Assembly: GCA_018398575.1 (NCBI GenBank)
Contig: JAGTXZ010000019.1
Span: forward strand, 1,240,001-1,304,000
Direction: 5' to 3'
Length of the DNA stretch: 64,000 bases
Source of the DNA: Ampelomyces quisqualis
Lineage: Eukaryota; Ascomycota; Dothideomycetes; Pleosporales; Phaeosphaeriaceae
How positions within the stretch are numbered: the first letter of the stretch is position 1; every line of letters starts with the position of its first letter. A program made the translations under genes and the position numbers. Below the pieces are notes generated by a model. That model did no database searches, was not told the DNA's origin, and saw only the letters and a program-made list of their open reading frames with translations. Of this stretch, positions 36,341-46,751 are shown piece by piece.

Positions 36341-37675
36341 CTAGTAATGACTTTCCAGTGGATCGTCGCGCCCGCACGTCTCATAGCCGTGCTTGCTAAG
36401 CTTGCTGAAGTTTCCATGCCATCGGAAGCAGTACAAGCAAAGAGCGTTCTCTCTCCACTCGTCCCCGTGGTCCTTTTTGTAAATAGAGTCTTCACCATCG
36501 ACAAGATGCATAGACCTTGCATAGATGGGCGTCTCGGCTGCTTCTTGATCGTCATCGCATTCATTAACAGGGACTCTGGGTGCCTGATATCGCTTGGGAG
36601 TTACTGGTCTCGGTGCCATGCCCTGTGAATCTGCAGCTTGAGGCCTGAAGGATGAAAGATCTGGGTAAAGATCTGCGCCCAAGAGATTCGGATGTCCAAC
36701 TGGTGCAGGTGTTCTCTCGGTGAATGACGAGCTCAGCAGCAGGGATGTGTTGTCGCCACCAATGCTTCGGCGCCAGGAAGAGGTCCGAGACTCAAGTTGA
36801 CCCATTGTACAACTCGGATGTTCGGGTAATGTTGCCGTGCGCAGCTTCTTTGACAGCATTTCAGGCGACTCGGGGAGGTCCAAAGCTCTTTTACCAGCTG
36901 CAAATCGTGTCAGTGCAAGGTTGACGAAGATAGACGTGGACTTACACCCGCGAACTGGAGCAATATTGGACGAGCTACGATAGTCTGTTCTAGGGCCATG
37001 ACGATCCTGTGACATGCTTGTGGCATTTGTGAACGTGGTAGAGGCTGCAGAGGTTGGTGCTTCGGTTGGCGATGGTGTCGACGATACATCGGGGTCAGCA
37101 TCACAGAAGATGTGTGGTGAGTCTGTGCCTGCAAAGTCGTTCAATGCTGCAAAGTGCGCGCTATGGTCAATTGAGTTTGCTCGACAGGAAGTGGCGGTCT
37201 CATCTCTGAACTCACTCGACAAAGACGTCGAGGAAAGCACCTCAAGATTGTGTCCGGATCCTGCTTGGCCAGGGAAGGATGATTCGAGTGGGCTCGAGCT
37301 TGGCGTACTTCTGCCTGATGCTGAAGGGGGCGGGTCGAGGCACGAAGTGTGCAGGCTCAGGGTCGGACGTCCCCCTTTCGCTTTGCCGCCGTTGCCACCC
37401 ATCGAAGATTTGCGCAGTCGTGTTTCGTCGGCGGCTCGCAATTTCTCTCTGGCCTCCTGGGCGAGCGCACCACCACCAACCCAAACCGAGGAAGCTCGTC
37501 TACTTGCAGTGGAGCTGGGCTGTGACAGCGGTGTGCCTGCGGGAGTTGGGCGATTGCGCAGCACAGTCGGGCTACTTGTGCCGTTGACCTCTTCGAGCAG
37601 CTGCTGCAAGAAAGAGCTGGACGGTCCGGGGTTCTGGAGGGGTGCGCCCATGGGCTGTCGAACAGGAGTAGACAT
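36341..37675 (-). CDS. Mostly disordered protein with C-terminal Cys/His motif, function unknown
   Basis: The open frame begins further upstream (37909), but its first 78 codons look like leader sequence; the ATG at 37675 (MSTPVRQPMGAPLQ) is the better start. An intron 36898-36945 (48 bp; GTAAGT donor, CACTGAC branch, TTTGCAG acceptor) is a multiple of three without an in-frame stop, so it is invisible as a frame break. Spliced length is 428 residues. Most of the protein is Ser/Thr/Pro-rich with scattered basic motifs (KKLRTA, SSWRRSIGG), suggesting a nuclear or phospho-regulated protein. Near the C-terminus CLYCFRWHGNFSKLSKHGYETC has a C-x2-C spacing with later His and Cys that could bind zinc. 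I do not recognise a named family. Confidence 0.65.
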   Translation of the reverse strand: MSTPVRQPMGAPLQNPGPSSSFLQQLLEEVNGTSSPTVLRNRPTPAGTPLSQPSSTASRRASSVWVGGGALAQEAREKLRAADETRLRKSSMGGNGGKAKGGRPTLSLHTSCLDPPPSASGRSTPSSSPLESSFPGQAGSGHNLEVLSSTSLSSEFRDETATSCRANSIDHSAHFAALNDFAGTDSPHIFCDADPDVSSTPSPTEAPTSAASTTFTNATSMSQDRHGPRTDYRSSSNIAPVRGCKSTSIFVNLALTRFAAGKRALDLPESPEMLSKKLRTATLPEHPSCTMGQLESRTSSWRRSIGGDNTSLLLSSSFTERTPAPVGHPNLLGADLYPDLSSFRPQAADSQGMAPRPVTPKRYQAPRVPVNECDDDQEAAETPIYARSMHLVDGEDSIYKKDHGDEWRENALCLYCFRWHGNFSKLSKHGYETCGRDDPLESHY

Positions 37676-38100
37676 GCTGTAGTAGTAGAATGTGCGCGCG
37701 ACACGCGGATAAGCGATGCAAGAAACCAATGCAGGAGAACAGTCTGTGAGATGTTGTGGTGAGAAGGGGGAGGGGGAGGGGGAGGAGAAGGTGTGCGTGC
37801 AGAGGGGAGAGGCGCGCATGAAAAGTGGCCGGCTCATCAGTGTGGCAGGAGCTGTTTGGGTCGGGCAAGAGTCGAGCGCTCGCGACTGCCAAAGAGGAAT
37901 GAGAAGCAACGACGTGGAAAGCAGAAGGGAGCGAAACGAAGCGAGAAGGGGACTGGATCCCTTGTTGTCATGATTGCGAGCGGAATTTCCGAGTGAGATG
38001 CATTTGGCTCTCTCACCTTGCTACGGTATGCTACGTGCCTCGTGTTGTCACGTGAAGGCCTGTCCAGTGCGCCACGTCGTGTCACCCACAGCTCGTGGGC
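37676..38100. promoter_or_regulatory. Upstream region of the disordered-protein gene
   Basis: A purine-rich run of GGGGGAG units (37,766-37,790) and a TCACGTGA E-box near 38,047 lie between the end of the proteasome gene and the start of the disordered-protein gene. No gene is seen here; it presumably holds the promoter and 5' leader of the latter. Confidence 0.45.
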
Positions 38101-39006
38101 TCATGACTCGGACATGTCCGTGTCCGCGGCCTTTGCCAGGCCGTGCTCCTTCAGCAGAGCATCGATCTCGTCGGCACTCCAGAGGTGGTGGTATATCTTG
38201 CCGGACTTGGTCTTGCCCACCGTGGCAAACTCGACTGGGCAGTGTTAGTACGCGTGGCGGTCGGACATGGCCACTTACTCTTCTCGCTGCTGAGCTTGGT
38301 CGAGTCCATGGTCTTGCTCAGCACCTTGACGGCCAGCCCGCACGCCTCCTTGAGATCATACTCCTCCTTGTAGTCCTGCTTCAACAGACTCTGGGCCGAG
38401 GCGTTGTTGGCGCCGACGCTGGTTGCCTTCCAGCCGCCGTAGTTGCCGCTCGGGTTGCTCTGGTACAGCTGGAACTGGCGCTGAGGGTCCCAGCCCGCGT
38501 AGATGAACGACACGCCGAAAGGGCGGAGGCCGCCGTGTTGCGTGTAGCCCTGCTTCAGGTCGCACAGACGGCGCACCAGCTGCTCGCAGGGGATGTCTTG
38601 GTTGTAGGTGAGGAGGTAGCCCTGGGCGGCTTGGCGGGCGTAGTTGATGAGGATGTTGGCGTCGGCCGTCATGCCTGCGACGGCGCAGATCATGTTGCTG
38701 GGCGCGGTTAGCCGGCAGCGACGGCCTGCCTGTGGCAGCGACGCACTCGTTCAGGATGTACAGCTTCTCGGCCGACGTGTCCTGCTCCAGCAGCTTGCTG
38801 GTCACCTTCCTCTCTGCCGCGAGCACGATGCCGTCCTGGGCCAGGATGCCCAGCGCGGTCCCGGCGTGGGAGATGGCCTCGAGCGCGTATTCGACTTGGT
38901 AGAGGCGGCCTTCGGGGGAGAAGATGGTCGTCTGCGCCCGCGGTTAGCCATGGCCGGGTCGTGGGAGCATTGGGGCGCCTACCCGGGAATCGTATCGCCG
39001 CGACAT
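38101..39006 (-). CDS. PRE9: 20S proteasome subunit alpha type-4 (Pre9/PSMA4)
   Basis: Four exons (39006-38983, 38931-38747, 38697-38279, 38234-38101) with introns of 51, 49 and 44 bp give 253 residues, the normal length. The start [20 protein letters not shown] is the classic alpha-subunit N-terminal signature: the YDSR turn, then the [15 protein letters not shown] helix. Other family-specific stretches are GMTADANILINYAR, IPCEQLVRRLCDLKQGYTQ, RPFGVSFIYAGWD and PSGNYGGWKA, which match the alpha3 position (yeast Pre9, human PSMA4). Alpha subunits form the gated outer rings of the 20S core and are not catalytic. It is transcribed head-to-head with the URN1-like gene, with 234 bp between start codons. 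Confidence 0.95.
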
Positions 39007-39240
39007 GATGGCGGCTGGTTGGGGGGGTAGGGAGCCTGGAGCGAGCACGAGAGACGGCAGCAGGCAGGAGGAGAGCCTGGTGGGGAGCTACCACACCTAC
39101 CACCTACGCGTCGGCGTCACGGCGTCTCCATGTCTTGGCACCCATCACTTTTCGACCGAGCAGAGCCGCAGCAGCAACACGGCCATTCACCCCGCCATGC
39201 CGAACTAACCCGGGTCGAGCTAGCATCCGCACCTGCAACC
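39007..39240. promoter_or_regulatory. Shared 234-bp bidirectional promoter (PRE9 / URN1-like)
   Basis: The only DNA between the two divergent start codons. GC-rich, without an obvious TATA box. Both genes must take their core promoters from this stretch, so co-regulation is likely but not shown. Confidence 0.6.
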
Positions 39241-40974
39241 ATGGCAGATATACCCGCGCGACCACCTGCGCCCGCGCCGCCGCTGCCCGCGGGCTGGACA
39301 GAGCACAAGGCGCCTGCAGGTACGGAGTAGCTAGAGCTTCGCTGCGTCATCACGCGACTGCTGACGTTCACAGGACACACCTACTACTACCACAAGGACA
39401 CAAACAAGTCGACCTACAAGCGCCCCACCGCCCCACCGCCCCACGACGAGCCTCTGCACCAGAGCTTCAATGCCCCGCCTGCGCGAGACGGCCTCGACCC
39501 CCAGCGGCAGATCCAGGACCTCATCTTCGGTGGCGCGCCGCAGCGATTCCCACAGCAACATGGCGCACCCCAACACCACGCAAGAGGAGGACCCCGGGGC
39601 GGCGTTCGAGGCGCCCACAGCCACCTGCCAGACAGGAAGAGAGAGCGAGACGACAGGCCGAAACACCGCACCGACATACCCAACTGCGCGCCCTGGGTGC
39701 TGGTCAAGACCAAGTTTGGGCGACGATTTGTGTGGAACAAGGAGACCAATCAGAGCTTCTGGAAATTCCCGCCCGACGTAATGCAGGCTGTGGTCGGCTT
39801 CGATCGCAAAGAGCGCGAGAAGAAGGAGCGGAGGGAACGAGGTGAGCCAAGCGATGTTGACGAGGACGACGCCATGGCAGAGATCGAGGCCGAGCTGGCG
39901 GCCGCCGAAGACGAGGTCGAGATCGTCGAGGTGGATGGTGAGGCCGGCATGGAGGACGACGAAGAGTACGAAGAGGTCGAGGTCACCGACGACGAAGGCG
40001 GAGAGCCCACCAATGCGCCAAAACGCCAAAGGACCGACGGACCGAGTGGAGACCAACCACGGGAAGCCGAAGACGACGACCTCGCGTGGCAGCTGGCACA
40101 AATGGAGGAAATGGAGCTGCAGGGCGGGGATGACGAGGAATACTACGAGGAAGACGACCCAGTGTTGAGCCAAGAGGACTGTACAGCATTGTTCAAGGAG
40201 CTGCTGGAAGACGCACGCATAAGTCCCTACACGCCATGGGACAAGATTCTCCAGGACGGTGTGCTATTTGACGACGGCCGATACAAAGCACTTCCCAACA
40301 TGAAGGCCCGCAACGAATGCTTCAACGAGTGGTCGCGAGAGAAGATGCAGTCGCTCAAGGAAGAGAAGGCAAAACAACAAAAGCTCGACCCAAAAATCCC
40401 ATACCTCGCCCTCCTCGACCGACACGCCACGCCCAAGCTCTACTGGCCAGAGTTCCGTAGAAAATACAAGAAAGAACCCGAAATGAAACATGGAAAGCTG
40501 TCTGACAAAGACAAGGAGAAGCTCTACCGCGATCACATCAAACGCCTAGGCATGCGCTCATCCGACCTCAAGTCCGACCTATCCGCCCTCCTCCGCACCC
40601 AGCCCCTCGTTTCCCTCAATCGCTCCACTACGCTCGACACTCTTCCAACCGCCGTTCTAACCGATCTGCGTTACATTTCCCTTCCTCCATCGACCCGCGA
40701 TCCCATGATCCAGACCTACATCTCGACTTTACCACCCGCGCCCGAAGGAGCTGTCCTCTCAGCCGAAGAAGAAGCCGCACGAGCGAGGAAATGGGCTGAA
40801 CGTGATCGAAGAGAGAAGGCGCTTGCTGATCGTGAGATGAAAGTGCGGGAAGAGAAAAGAAAGCAGGAACGAGATTTAGCGTACGGCAAGGGAAGGTTGA
40901 GAGAAGAAGAGGCGGAGATTGAGAGGGCGATGAAGGTTGGCAAAGACGGACTGAAGGGACATTTGGATTCGTAA
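39241..40974 (+). CDS. URN1: URN1-like WW/FF-domain pre-mRNA splicing factor
   Basis: Two exons, 39241-39319 and 39374-40974, with a 54-bp intron (GTACGG donor, GCTGACG branch), encode 559 residues. The intron lies inside the first WW domain: LPAGWTEHKAPAG joined to HTYYYHKDTNKSTYKRP. A second WW-like segment, WVLVKTKFGRRFVWNKETN..FWKFP, occurs near residue 150. An acidic stretch follows, then a single FF domain (about 280-340: LFKELLEDARISPYTPWDKIL...), then a charged coiled coil to the end. One or two WW domains plus a single FF domain is the layout of yeast Urn1, which associates with the spliceosome; Prp40 has several FF domains, so it is less likely. Nuclear location is inferred. Confidence 0.85.
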
Positions 40975-41636
40975 ATGAAGCTCATCCCAGTACCGTCTTC
41001 AAATCCAGCTTTTATCCCCACTCATTCTGTTTCGTTCATAACGTGCAAGTTTCTTGACTACTTGTAAGGGCCGGCCATCCAAGCATGCGACTCCTCGCTA
41101 CATGTAGTACCACAAATTAGTAAATTCCCTTGTCCTCGGTCAAATCGTCATCTAGGCAATCGCCTCCAACAGATCCGGCTACAATTCCACCTCTGACACC
41201 TTTCCAGCATGAACGTCTCAATCACACCATTGGCCCCATTCGAATTATCGAATTACTGCTAGGTGACGATGACAGTATCGTTCGTGACTATTTCGTTGAA
41301 CAATTCACCAATCCGCTCTCCATCAACTCTCTCTCGTAATTTCTTTATAACCATTGACTGTTTTGGCACCAGAGTGACAATCTCATATCATGTCCATGTC
41401 TTTGTTGATCCCTTTTTCTGCCAGTGTACACTCTGTTTTGATCTAGCCATGCAGTCGAGGGCAGGCAGGACGCAGATCGTGTCCTACATCCACAAGCACA
41501 TGGCGAATCTTCGACAGCCTTTTCCGAGTGGGGCCGGGGATCAAAGTACAATAAACGACCTCAACCCACCAACACACATGCTCACTTGCAACGACACACA
41601 GCGAGGCCCCTTATGCTCTTACTTATACTACGCTAC
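40975..41636. other. Intergenic between converging genes
   Basis: Holds the 3' ends of the URN1-like and aspartic-protease genes. Short open frames are present but none has recognisable content. Confidence 0.5.
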
Positions 41637-43125
41637 CTAATACTTCATCCTCCCCGCAATCCTCACATACCCAAACGGATTGCTATCCCTATTGAGCACT
41701 CCCCGCCGAGCTTTCACCGCGTTGCTCATATCAAACACAACAAGTACATTCTTCAACCACGTGGCGCCCAGTACTGGGGTATCTTCGCCAGCGGGGGCTA
41801 TCATGAGTGAGCATAAACCTCGAACATGGTCACGAGAAGGTTCGGTTCGTGGTCCCAAAAGGTCTTGGGCGGAGATGTAGTACGATGTGCCAGCTATCCT
41901 GATGCCAACGCGTGGACTCCTAGCGTCACAGGGGACAACGTATCCTTCGGAGTCAGAGTAGTGAGCCGGAGGCTCGAAACTGTCGGCAATGTATTTTGCG
42001 ACTTCATCGGGCAAGTATAGCATTGTTGTCCCGGAGTCGATGATCATGGTTTGTTTGAATTTTCTGTATTTTTGCTTTTTCTTCCACAACCTGGAAAATA
42101 ACCCTGAAGCGGGCTTGATGTCGAATCCGTCAATAACAATGTGATAGAGTGTGTAGCGACCTTGCGCGTTAGGCACAAGGGGCGTTTGGACCCAGTGGCC
42201 ATCGGTGCGGACGTTAGGGATGCCGCCGAAAGCGAGGTGGCCTGCTGTAGGAGCGGAAGTGGTGAGCCGTTGGAGCGCGAGTGAGAAAACAGGGGTAATG
42301 TCTTTAGTGTGGAACCTGATATTTCACATTATAACCACGTTCGAAGACAGGAGAGGAACTAGAGTAGGATTCCAGGAACTTACAGCGTGAACAAAACACT
42401 CTGATAATCTTGCACCAGGTACTCCCACAGCATTGGCGCTGAAGGATACGCTAGACCCAACACACCACTACTTATCCCATTGCCATGCCAGGTTCCACTG
42501 GTCATGGCGCCGATCTCTTGATCGATAGTGACATACGGCTCTTGTCCACGTCTGACGCCTCCGAAGCCAAATGGAACATTCTTCAAATACCCGTTCAAAA
42601 CCTCGTTGCTTAGGTATCTGATTCGGCAGGCTTGATCAGTTGATCTGAACGGTGCAGCAGGGTCAAATAAGGGCCCAAGTCCGCATGCCGACTGTTCTAC
42701 ATCGGCCTTTGTGTCGACGTCCAAGCAGCGGAATTTAGTCGTTGCCGCCCAGGTTTGGTAGCTGCCAGTGTCGATCTCAAGAGCGAAGCGTTGGCCATTA
42801 ATAATCACCTCGGCCATGTAGGATGCGCCCAAATGACTAACAAGGTCCTCCTCTGTGAACGGGATACCTTGGCGTTTGCGCAGGGGATTGATGCGGCGGC
42901 GTAACAAGTATTCGCTAGAAAGTGAACTTGTTTTAGAGAGGGAGTCGTGAACAGTGATTTGAAGGACGTTGTCTGTTACTACGGGGTTTAGTGCTGTGTT
43001 ATACGTTGCTACGATTATATGTGAGACATACCATTGTCACGTGCTGTTATTCTACCGCTGGTGGCTGTGACAATGCTGCCAGCTCCCAAGCTGATTGCCA
43101 CAAGTGTCAAATCTGATAAACGCAT
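41637..43125 (-). CDS. Secreted pepsin-like aspartic protease (A1 family)
   Basis: Three exons, 43125-43032, 42978-42384 and 42315-41637, with introns of 53 and 68 bp, encode 455 residues. A signal peptide (MRLSDLTLVAISLGAGSIVTA) and a propeptide with a dibasic region (LLRRRINPLRKRQG) precede the mature part. Both catalytic motifs are intact: IDTGSYQTW and IIDSGTTMLYLP. The second lobe contains AGHLAFGGIPN, YTLYHIVIDGFDI and VLGATWLKNVLVVFDMSN, all typical of pepsin-like enzymes. It probably acts outside the cell at acid pH. It is head-to-head with a paralogue (402 bp between starts) that shares both intron positions. The 5' intron joins ARDN to VTDNVLQITV. Confidence 0.88.
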
Positions 43126-43527
43126 GGTAGAGACCAGAAGCTAAATCTTATTCGTCGATGTTTTGCCTAGGCAATGGGAAACAAGCTTCTTGTTGAGTCT
43201 TAACAGTCTTGCCCGGGCTACCGGTACTCAGCGCTAGCAAAGAATTCGCACAGGCACCCTTCTTAGTATTACTATAAAAATAAAATTGGAAATTTGCACT
43301 GTCCGGCCACCCGCCCAAGGTCTCCGACGAGGGCCCGCGGGCAACCTCATTCTCCCTGTCAAGCTCATGGGGCTACATGGGACTCCATGCGGTAATTTGA
43401 TTGAATGCACGACCCGTGTGGATCTCCCTTGCTAGCACCAGTTTGCTAAGCAAAACTTTCAAGACTTTATAAAAAGCACCTTTGACAATTCTCCGAAGTA
43501 GCACTGTTTCGTCATTGCGAATCTATC
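43126..43527. promoter_or_regulatory. Shared promoter of the two protease paralogues
   Basis: 402 bp between divergent starts. A TTTATAAAAAG sequence (near 43,465) is a likely TATA element about 60 bp upstream of the plus-strand gene. A CACGTGC near 43,038 lies inside exon 1 of the minus gene, not in this region. No other element recognised. Confidence 0.5.
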
Positions 43528-44886
43528 ATGCATATGTTAGGCTTGTTAGTTTTCTTGGCATTTAGCTTGAGTGCTCGCACTCAAGCAAGCGGTGGCATAG
43601 CAGCACGTAACCATGGTATGTTGTTTAACGTCCTTGCGCCGCACAACAAATCACTGAAGCCCACAGTAACGGACAACGTCCTCGAACTTACCGTTGACGA
43701 CTACCGCGCCAATTCCTTCCGCAAACGTGCTCTCCTTCCTGCATCAATGCAAGAGGAACTTCACACCCGTCAAGGCCGCGTCTACATTGTCAACGTGAGA
43801 CTAGGTGGCCAAAAAGTTGCTCTTACTATTGACCCTGGCACCATTGAAACTTGGGTCGCAACCCCTGAATTCAAGTGCTTGGATTTTAAGAAAGAGCCTC
43901 AACTTCTGTCAGAATGTATGTTTGGGAAGAACATGTTCAAGCCAACCAATCCGACAACACCGCGGCCGCGAATAAAGAGCAAATTTAAGGCCATCTTCGC
44001 CAGCGGCGAGTTTCTGAAAGGAAAATATGCATACGAACAACTCGAAATCAGAGGCCTAAGCTCTATGCAGACGCCACATCCCACTATAAACCAGGTCATT
44101 GGTATCGCTGAGAAGGGATTCTGGCAAGGCGACATGATAAGCATTGGGACGCTGGGTCTAGCGTTTTCAAGCCAGCCAAATCCTCGAAGTTTTCTTCAGA
44201 CACTGTAAGTCTCTTCGTTACTCTAGTGAGAACTAATACTAAGGCAAAACATTAGGTTTCAAAAACTATCTATAGAGCCTGTCTTCTCCCTTGCGCTCAA
44301 CCGCTCCTCTTCCAATGCTCCTAAACCAGGTGGTTACCTTGCTTTTGGCGGCATCCCTAACATCCTTACAAACCGCTGGGCCACAACGCCTTTACTACCA
44401 TCCTTGCCAGAGGCACCCCAGGCTTACACAATTCAAATCGATGGATTTGATATTACTCCCCCTTCTGGATTAGCCTCTACACACAGACCAGGCGGCCGAT
44501 ACATCTCTACTCCACACAAGATGGTAGTTGACTCTGGGACATCAAGCCTTGACATTCCTTTTGAGGTTGCTGAATACATTGCTAAGTTCTTCGACCCTCC
44601 AGCGAAGTACGACCCCTCTACGAACAGCTACAGCGTGAGATGCAAAGCCAAGCGTCCGCGCGTCGGCATCAAGATCGCTGGCAAATCTTACTACATTGAT
44701 GAGAATGACCTCGTGGAACCACCATACCCGCCAGACAATGATGTATGCCTACTTGAGATCGAGCCTACTGCCAGAGGCAAAGTGTCTGTGCTTGGCGCCA
44801 CGTGGTTCAAGAACGTGGTTGTTGCATTTGATTTCAGCAACGGGAGGGACGGAGTTCTACACATTGCTGGAAGAGGGACGAATTAA
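43528..44886 (+). CDS. Aspartic-protease paralogue with altered first active-site motif (DPG)
   Basis: Three exons, 43528-43615, 43667-44204 and 44256-44886, encode 418 residues. Both introns are 51 bp, and the first is in frame without a stop, so an unspliced reading would add 17 residues. Signal peptide MHMLGLLVFLAFSLSARTQASG. The first lobe reads LTIDPGTIETWVATPEFKC where the neighbour has EIDTGSYQTWAATTKFRC: the catalytic Asp is kept but the invariant Thr and Ser of D-T-G-S are Pro and Thr. The second motif VVDSGTSSLDIP is intact. The rest aligns well (IQIDGFDI, VRCKAKRPRVGIKIAGKSYYI, VLGATWFKNVVVAFDFSN). In pepsin-like enzymes DTG is nearly invariant, so activity is doubtful; it may be a non-catalytic homologue. 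It arose by local duplication. Confidence 0.85.
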
Positions 44887-45511
44887 CCTACTTTTATGCT
44901 CTCGGCAGGTTATGGGAAAGTACAGTTGTAGAGTTTTGAAAACAAAACATTGTTTGGATAATTGTAGATGTCAAATGAATTATAATAGCCGAATTGTGGA
45001 CGCGCAGCAATCCAATTCTTTCACAGACGTTGGGCTGATGATTTGCCGTGAAGTACGGAGTACCTACCGTGGGTTCCACCATGGTGAGCGGCGGAATACC
45101 GATGAAAGGGCAACACAAACAGTAACGAGATTCTGGAGAAGTGGAAGCGTAGCATAATTCACTTCACTGAAGTTCGAGACGACGGATAGAGGTTCAAAGA
45201 ACCGAGGGGCAACTCACCTGAAGTTTATGCCTAGCCTAGAGGTGGAAAGCATGTCGTAGCCAAGCATCGCACTGCAGTTCCTTCAAATGGTTAGAAGCAT
45301 GCCGGATGCATCTTGAAGAAAGCGTACATGTTTTTGATTGGACTAGGCGAAAAGCTCCGTGCCCCAGATGGCCCCGAAGTGGCCTCTTTGTTGTACAATT
45401 ACTGCTGGGACGACGGATGAGGTAGAAAAGCGGCAATGATGCTGTGGTGAGTGGCACCTTTTTGGGAATCGTCATAGACACACCTTGAACGCCAGATGTT
45501 ATGATAGCCTA
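44887..45511. other. Intergenic between converging genes
   Basis: Includes a TACGGAGTACC motif near 45,054 like the one near 29,090. No gene is recognised. Confidence 0.45.
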
Positions 45512-46483
45512 CTACCATCCACCTCTTCGACCACCACGGCCACGGCGGCCTCCACGGCCTCCATAGCCGCCGCCTCCATAACCGCCTCCGCCCCATCCTC
45601 CCTGTGGGCCGCGTGAGCCGTTCATATCGTCATTGGCGGCTGTGTAAGCGTCGCGTGGCGGGGCACGACCCTTGAGCTCTTTCTGCAAGGATTCGTGCGA
45701 CTTGCGCATCTGAGCGTAGCCAAGATGCATCTTTCCGTAGAAGTGGTCTGCTAGACGGCGATCATTGTCAAGACGGCTGAGATAGGCACCACATACGTCG
45801 CACACTTGGAGTTTCTGATGACCCGATGGCCCTCCTGTGTCGGAGAGCGCTCGAAGCTCTCGTTCGCGTTCCTCCTTCTCGGCCTTCTTCATGCGGAGCT
45901 TGGTGAACTCGTGGACGGCTAGGTTCACCATGCCCTCCTCACCCATGATTTGTATCTCGAGCATGCCGGCTTCTATGGACTTGGTAAGTTGGTTGATTGC
46001 TTTGAGCTGTCGCGTGTTAATGTTCATGCCGAGTTCCCCGGCTGTTGCGGCAAGTCACCCACCAGAGCATTGGTCTGCCTGATTTCCTCGGGCGTCTTTT
46101 CCAGTCTTCGCTGGGCAGAGTCAATCTTGCGATTGCAACTGTCAATGTGGTGTTGCATGTCTCTCATGTAGTCAAACTCAAAGCCCCACCTGCGCTTCTG
46201 CTCTGCGTCGGCCTCGTGGTACTCGGTCTTGAGGGCCTCGTTGTGCACTTTGGGGCAGGGGCCCAGTTCGTTCTTGGTATTGGTGAAGAGGTCATGTGGG
46301 CAGTTCCCGACAAGGTAAGAGCGACAGACTTTGGGGTCGGTGATGCCGAGCTGCGGCGCGCGCTGGTCGGTGCCAGACATGGACTGCTCGCCCATGAGCT
46401 GCTCTGTGAGCCGTTAGCCTGGCCAACGTGGGGGCATCTCGCCATGACGCACCAAGCAGCCTACGCGTCTCGGCGGCGGCCAT
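45512..46483 (-). CDS. LUC7: LUC7 U1 snRNP splicing factor
   Basis: Three exons, 46483-46453, 46403-46063 and 46006-45512, with introns of 49 and 56 bp, encode 288 residues. The spliced N-terminus MAAAETRRLLEQLMGEQ is the conserved LUC7 start and supports the first junction. The N-terminal CCCH zinc finger is VCRSYLVGNCPHDLF...GPCPKVHNE and the C-terminal C2H2-type finger is LQVCDVCGAYLSRLDNDRRLADHFYGKMH, with a charged coiled coil between. The tail is Gly/Arg-rich (GGYGG and RGGRRG repeats). Luc7 is a U1 snRNP subunit that stabilises 5' splice-site recognition. It is head-to-head with GPI16, 268 bp between starts. Confidence 0.93.
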
Positions 46484-46751
46484 GGTGTGTAGAGTGTGGA
46501 GGTTGTTGCTGCGGAGTGGGCGACTGTTGTTGAGATACAGCACTTGTATGGCAAAGTGTTCAGCCAGCAGCCAATCACATGCCTTGGGGCGGGGCCGCTC
46601 CGCCCTCCGCCGCCTTGGCGCGTCTATGGTCACGTGTCTGACACACTCGTAGTCACGTGGACAGCGCACTCACAGTCACGTGCCCGGCACCACCACCACC
46701 ATCTGCCGCAGTGCCGCCCGTCCTCTCGCAGGCGCGTGAAGCGACGCCGCC
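46484..46751. promoter_or_regulatory. LUC7-GPI16 bidirectional promoter with three TCACGTG boxes at 23-bp spacing
   Basis: TCACGTG begins at 46630, 46653 and 46676. The surrounding units (GTCACGTGTCTGACACACTCG, GTCACGTGGACAGCGCACTCA, GTCACGTGCCCGGCA) look like diverged tandem copies of one 23-bp unit. CACGTG is the core site of basic helix-loop-helix factors such as Cbf1. The boxes sit 70-120 bp upstream of GPI16 and 147-199 bp upstream of LUC7. Confidence 0.65.
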
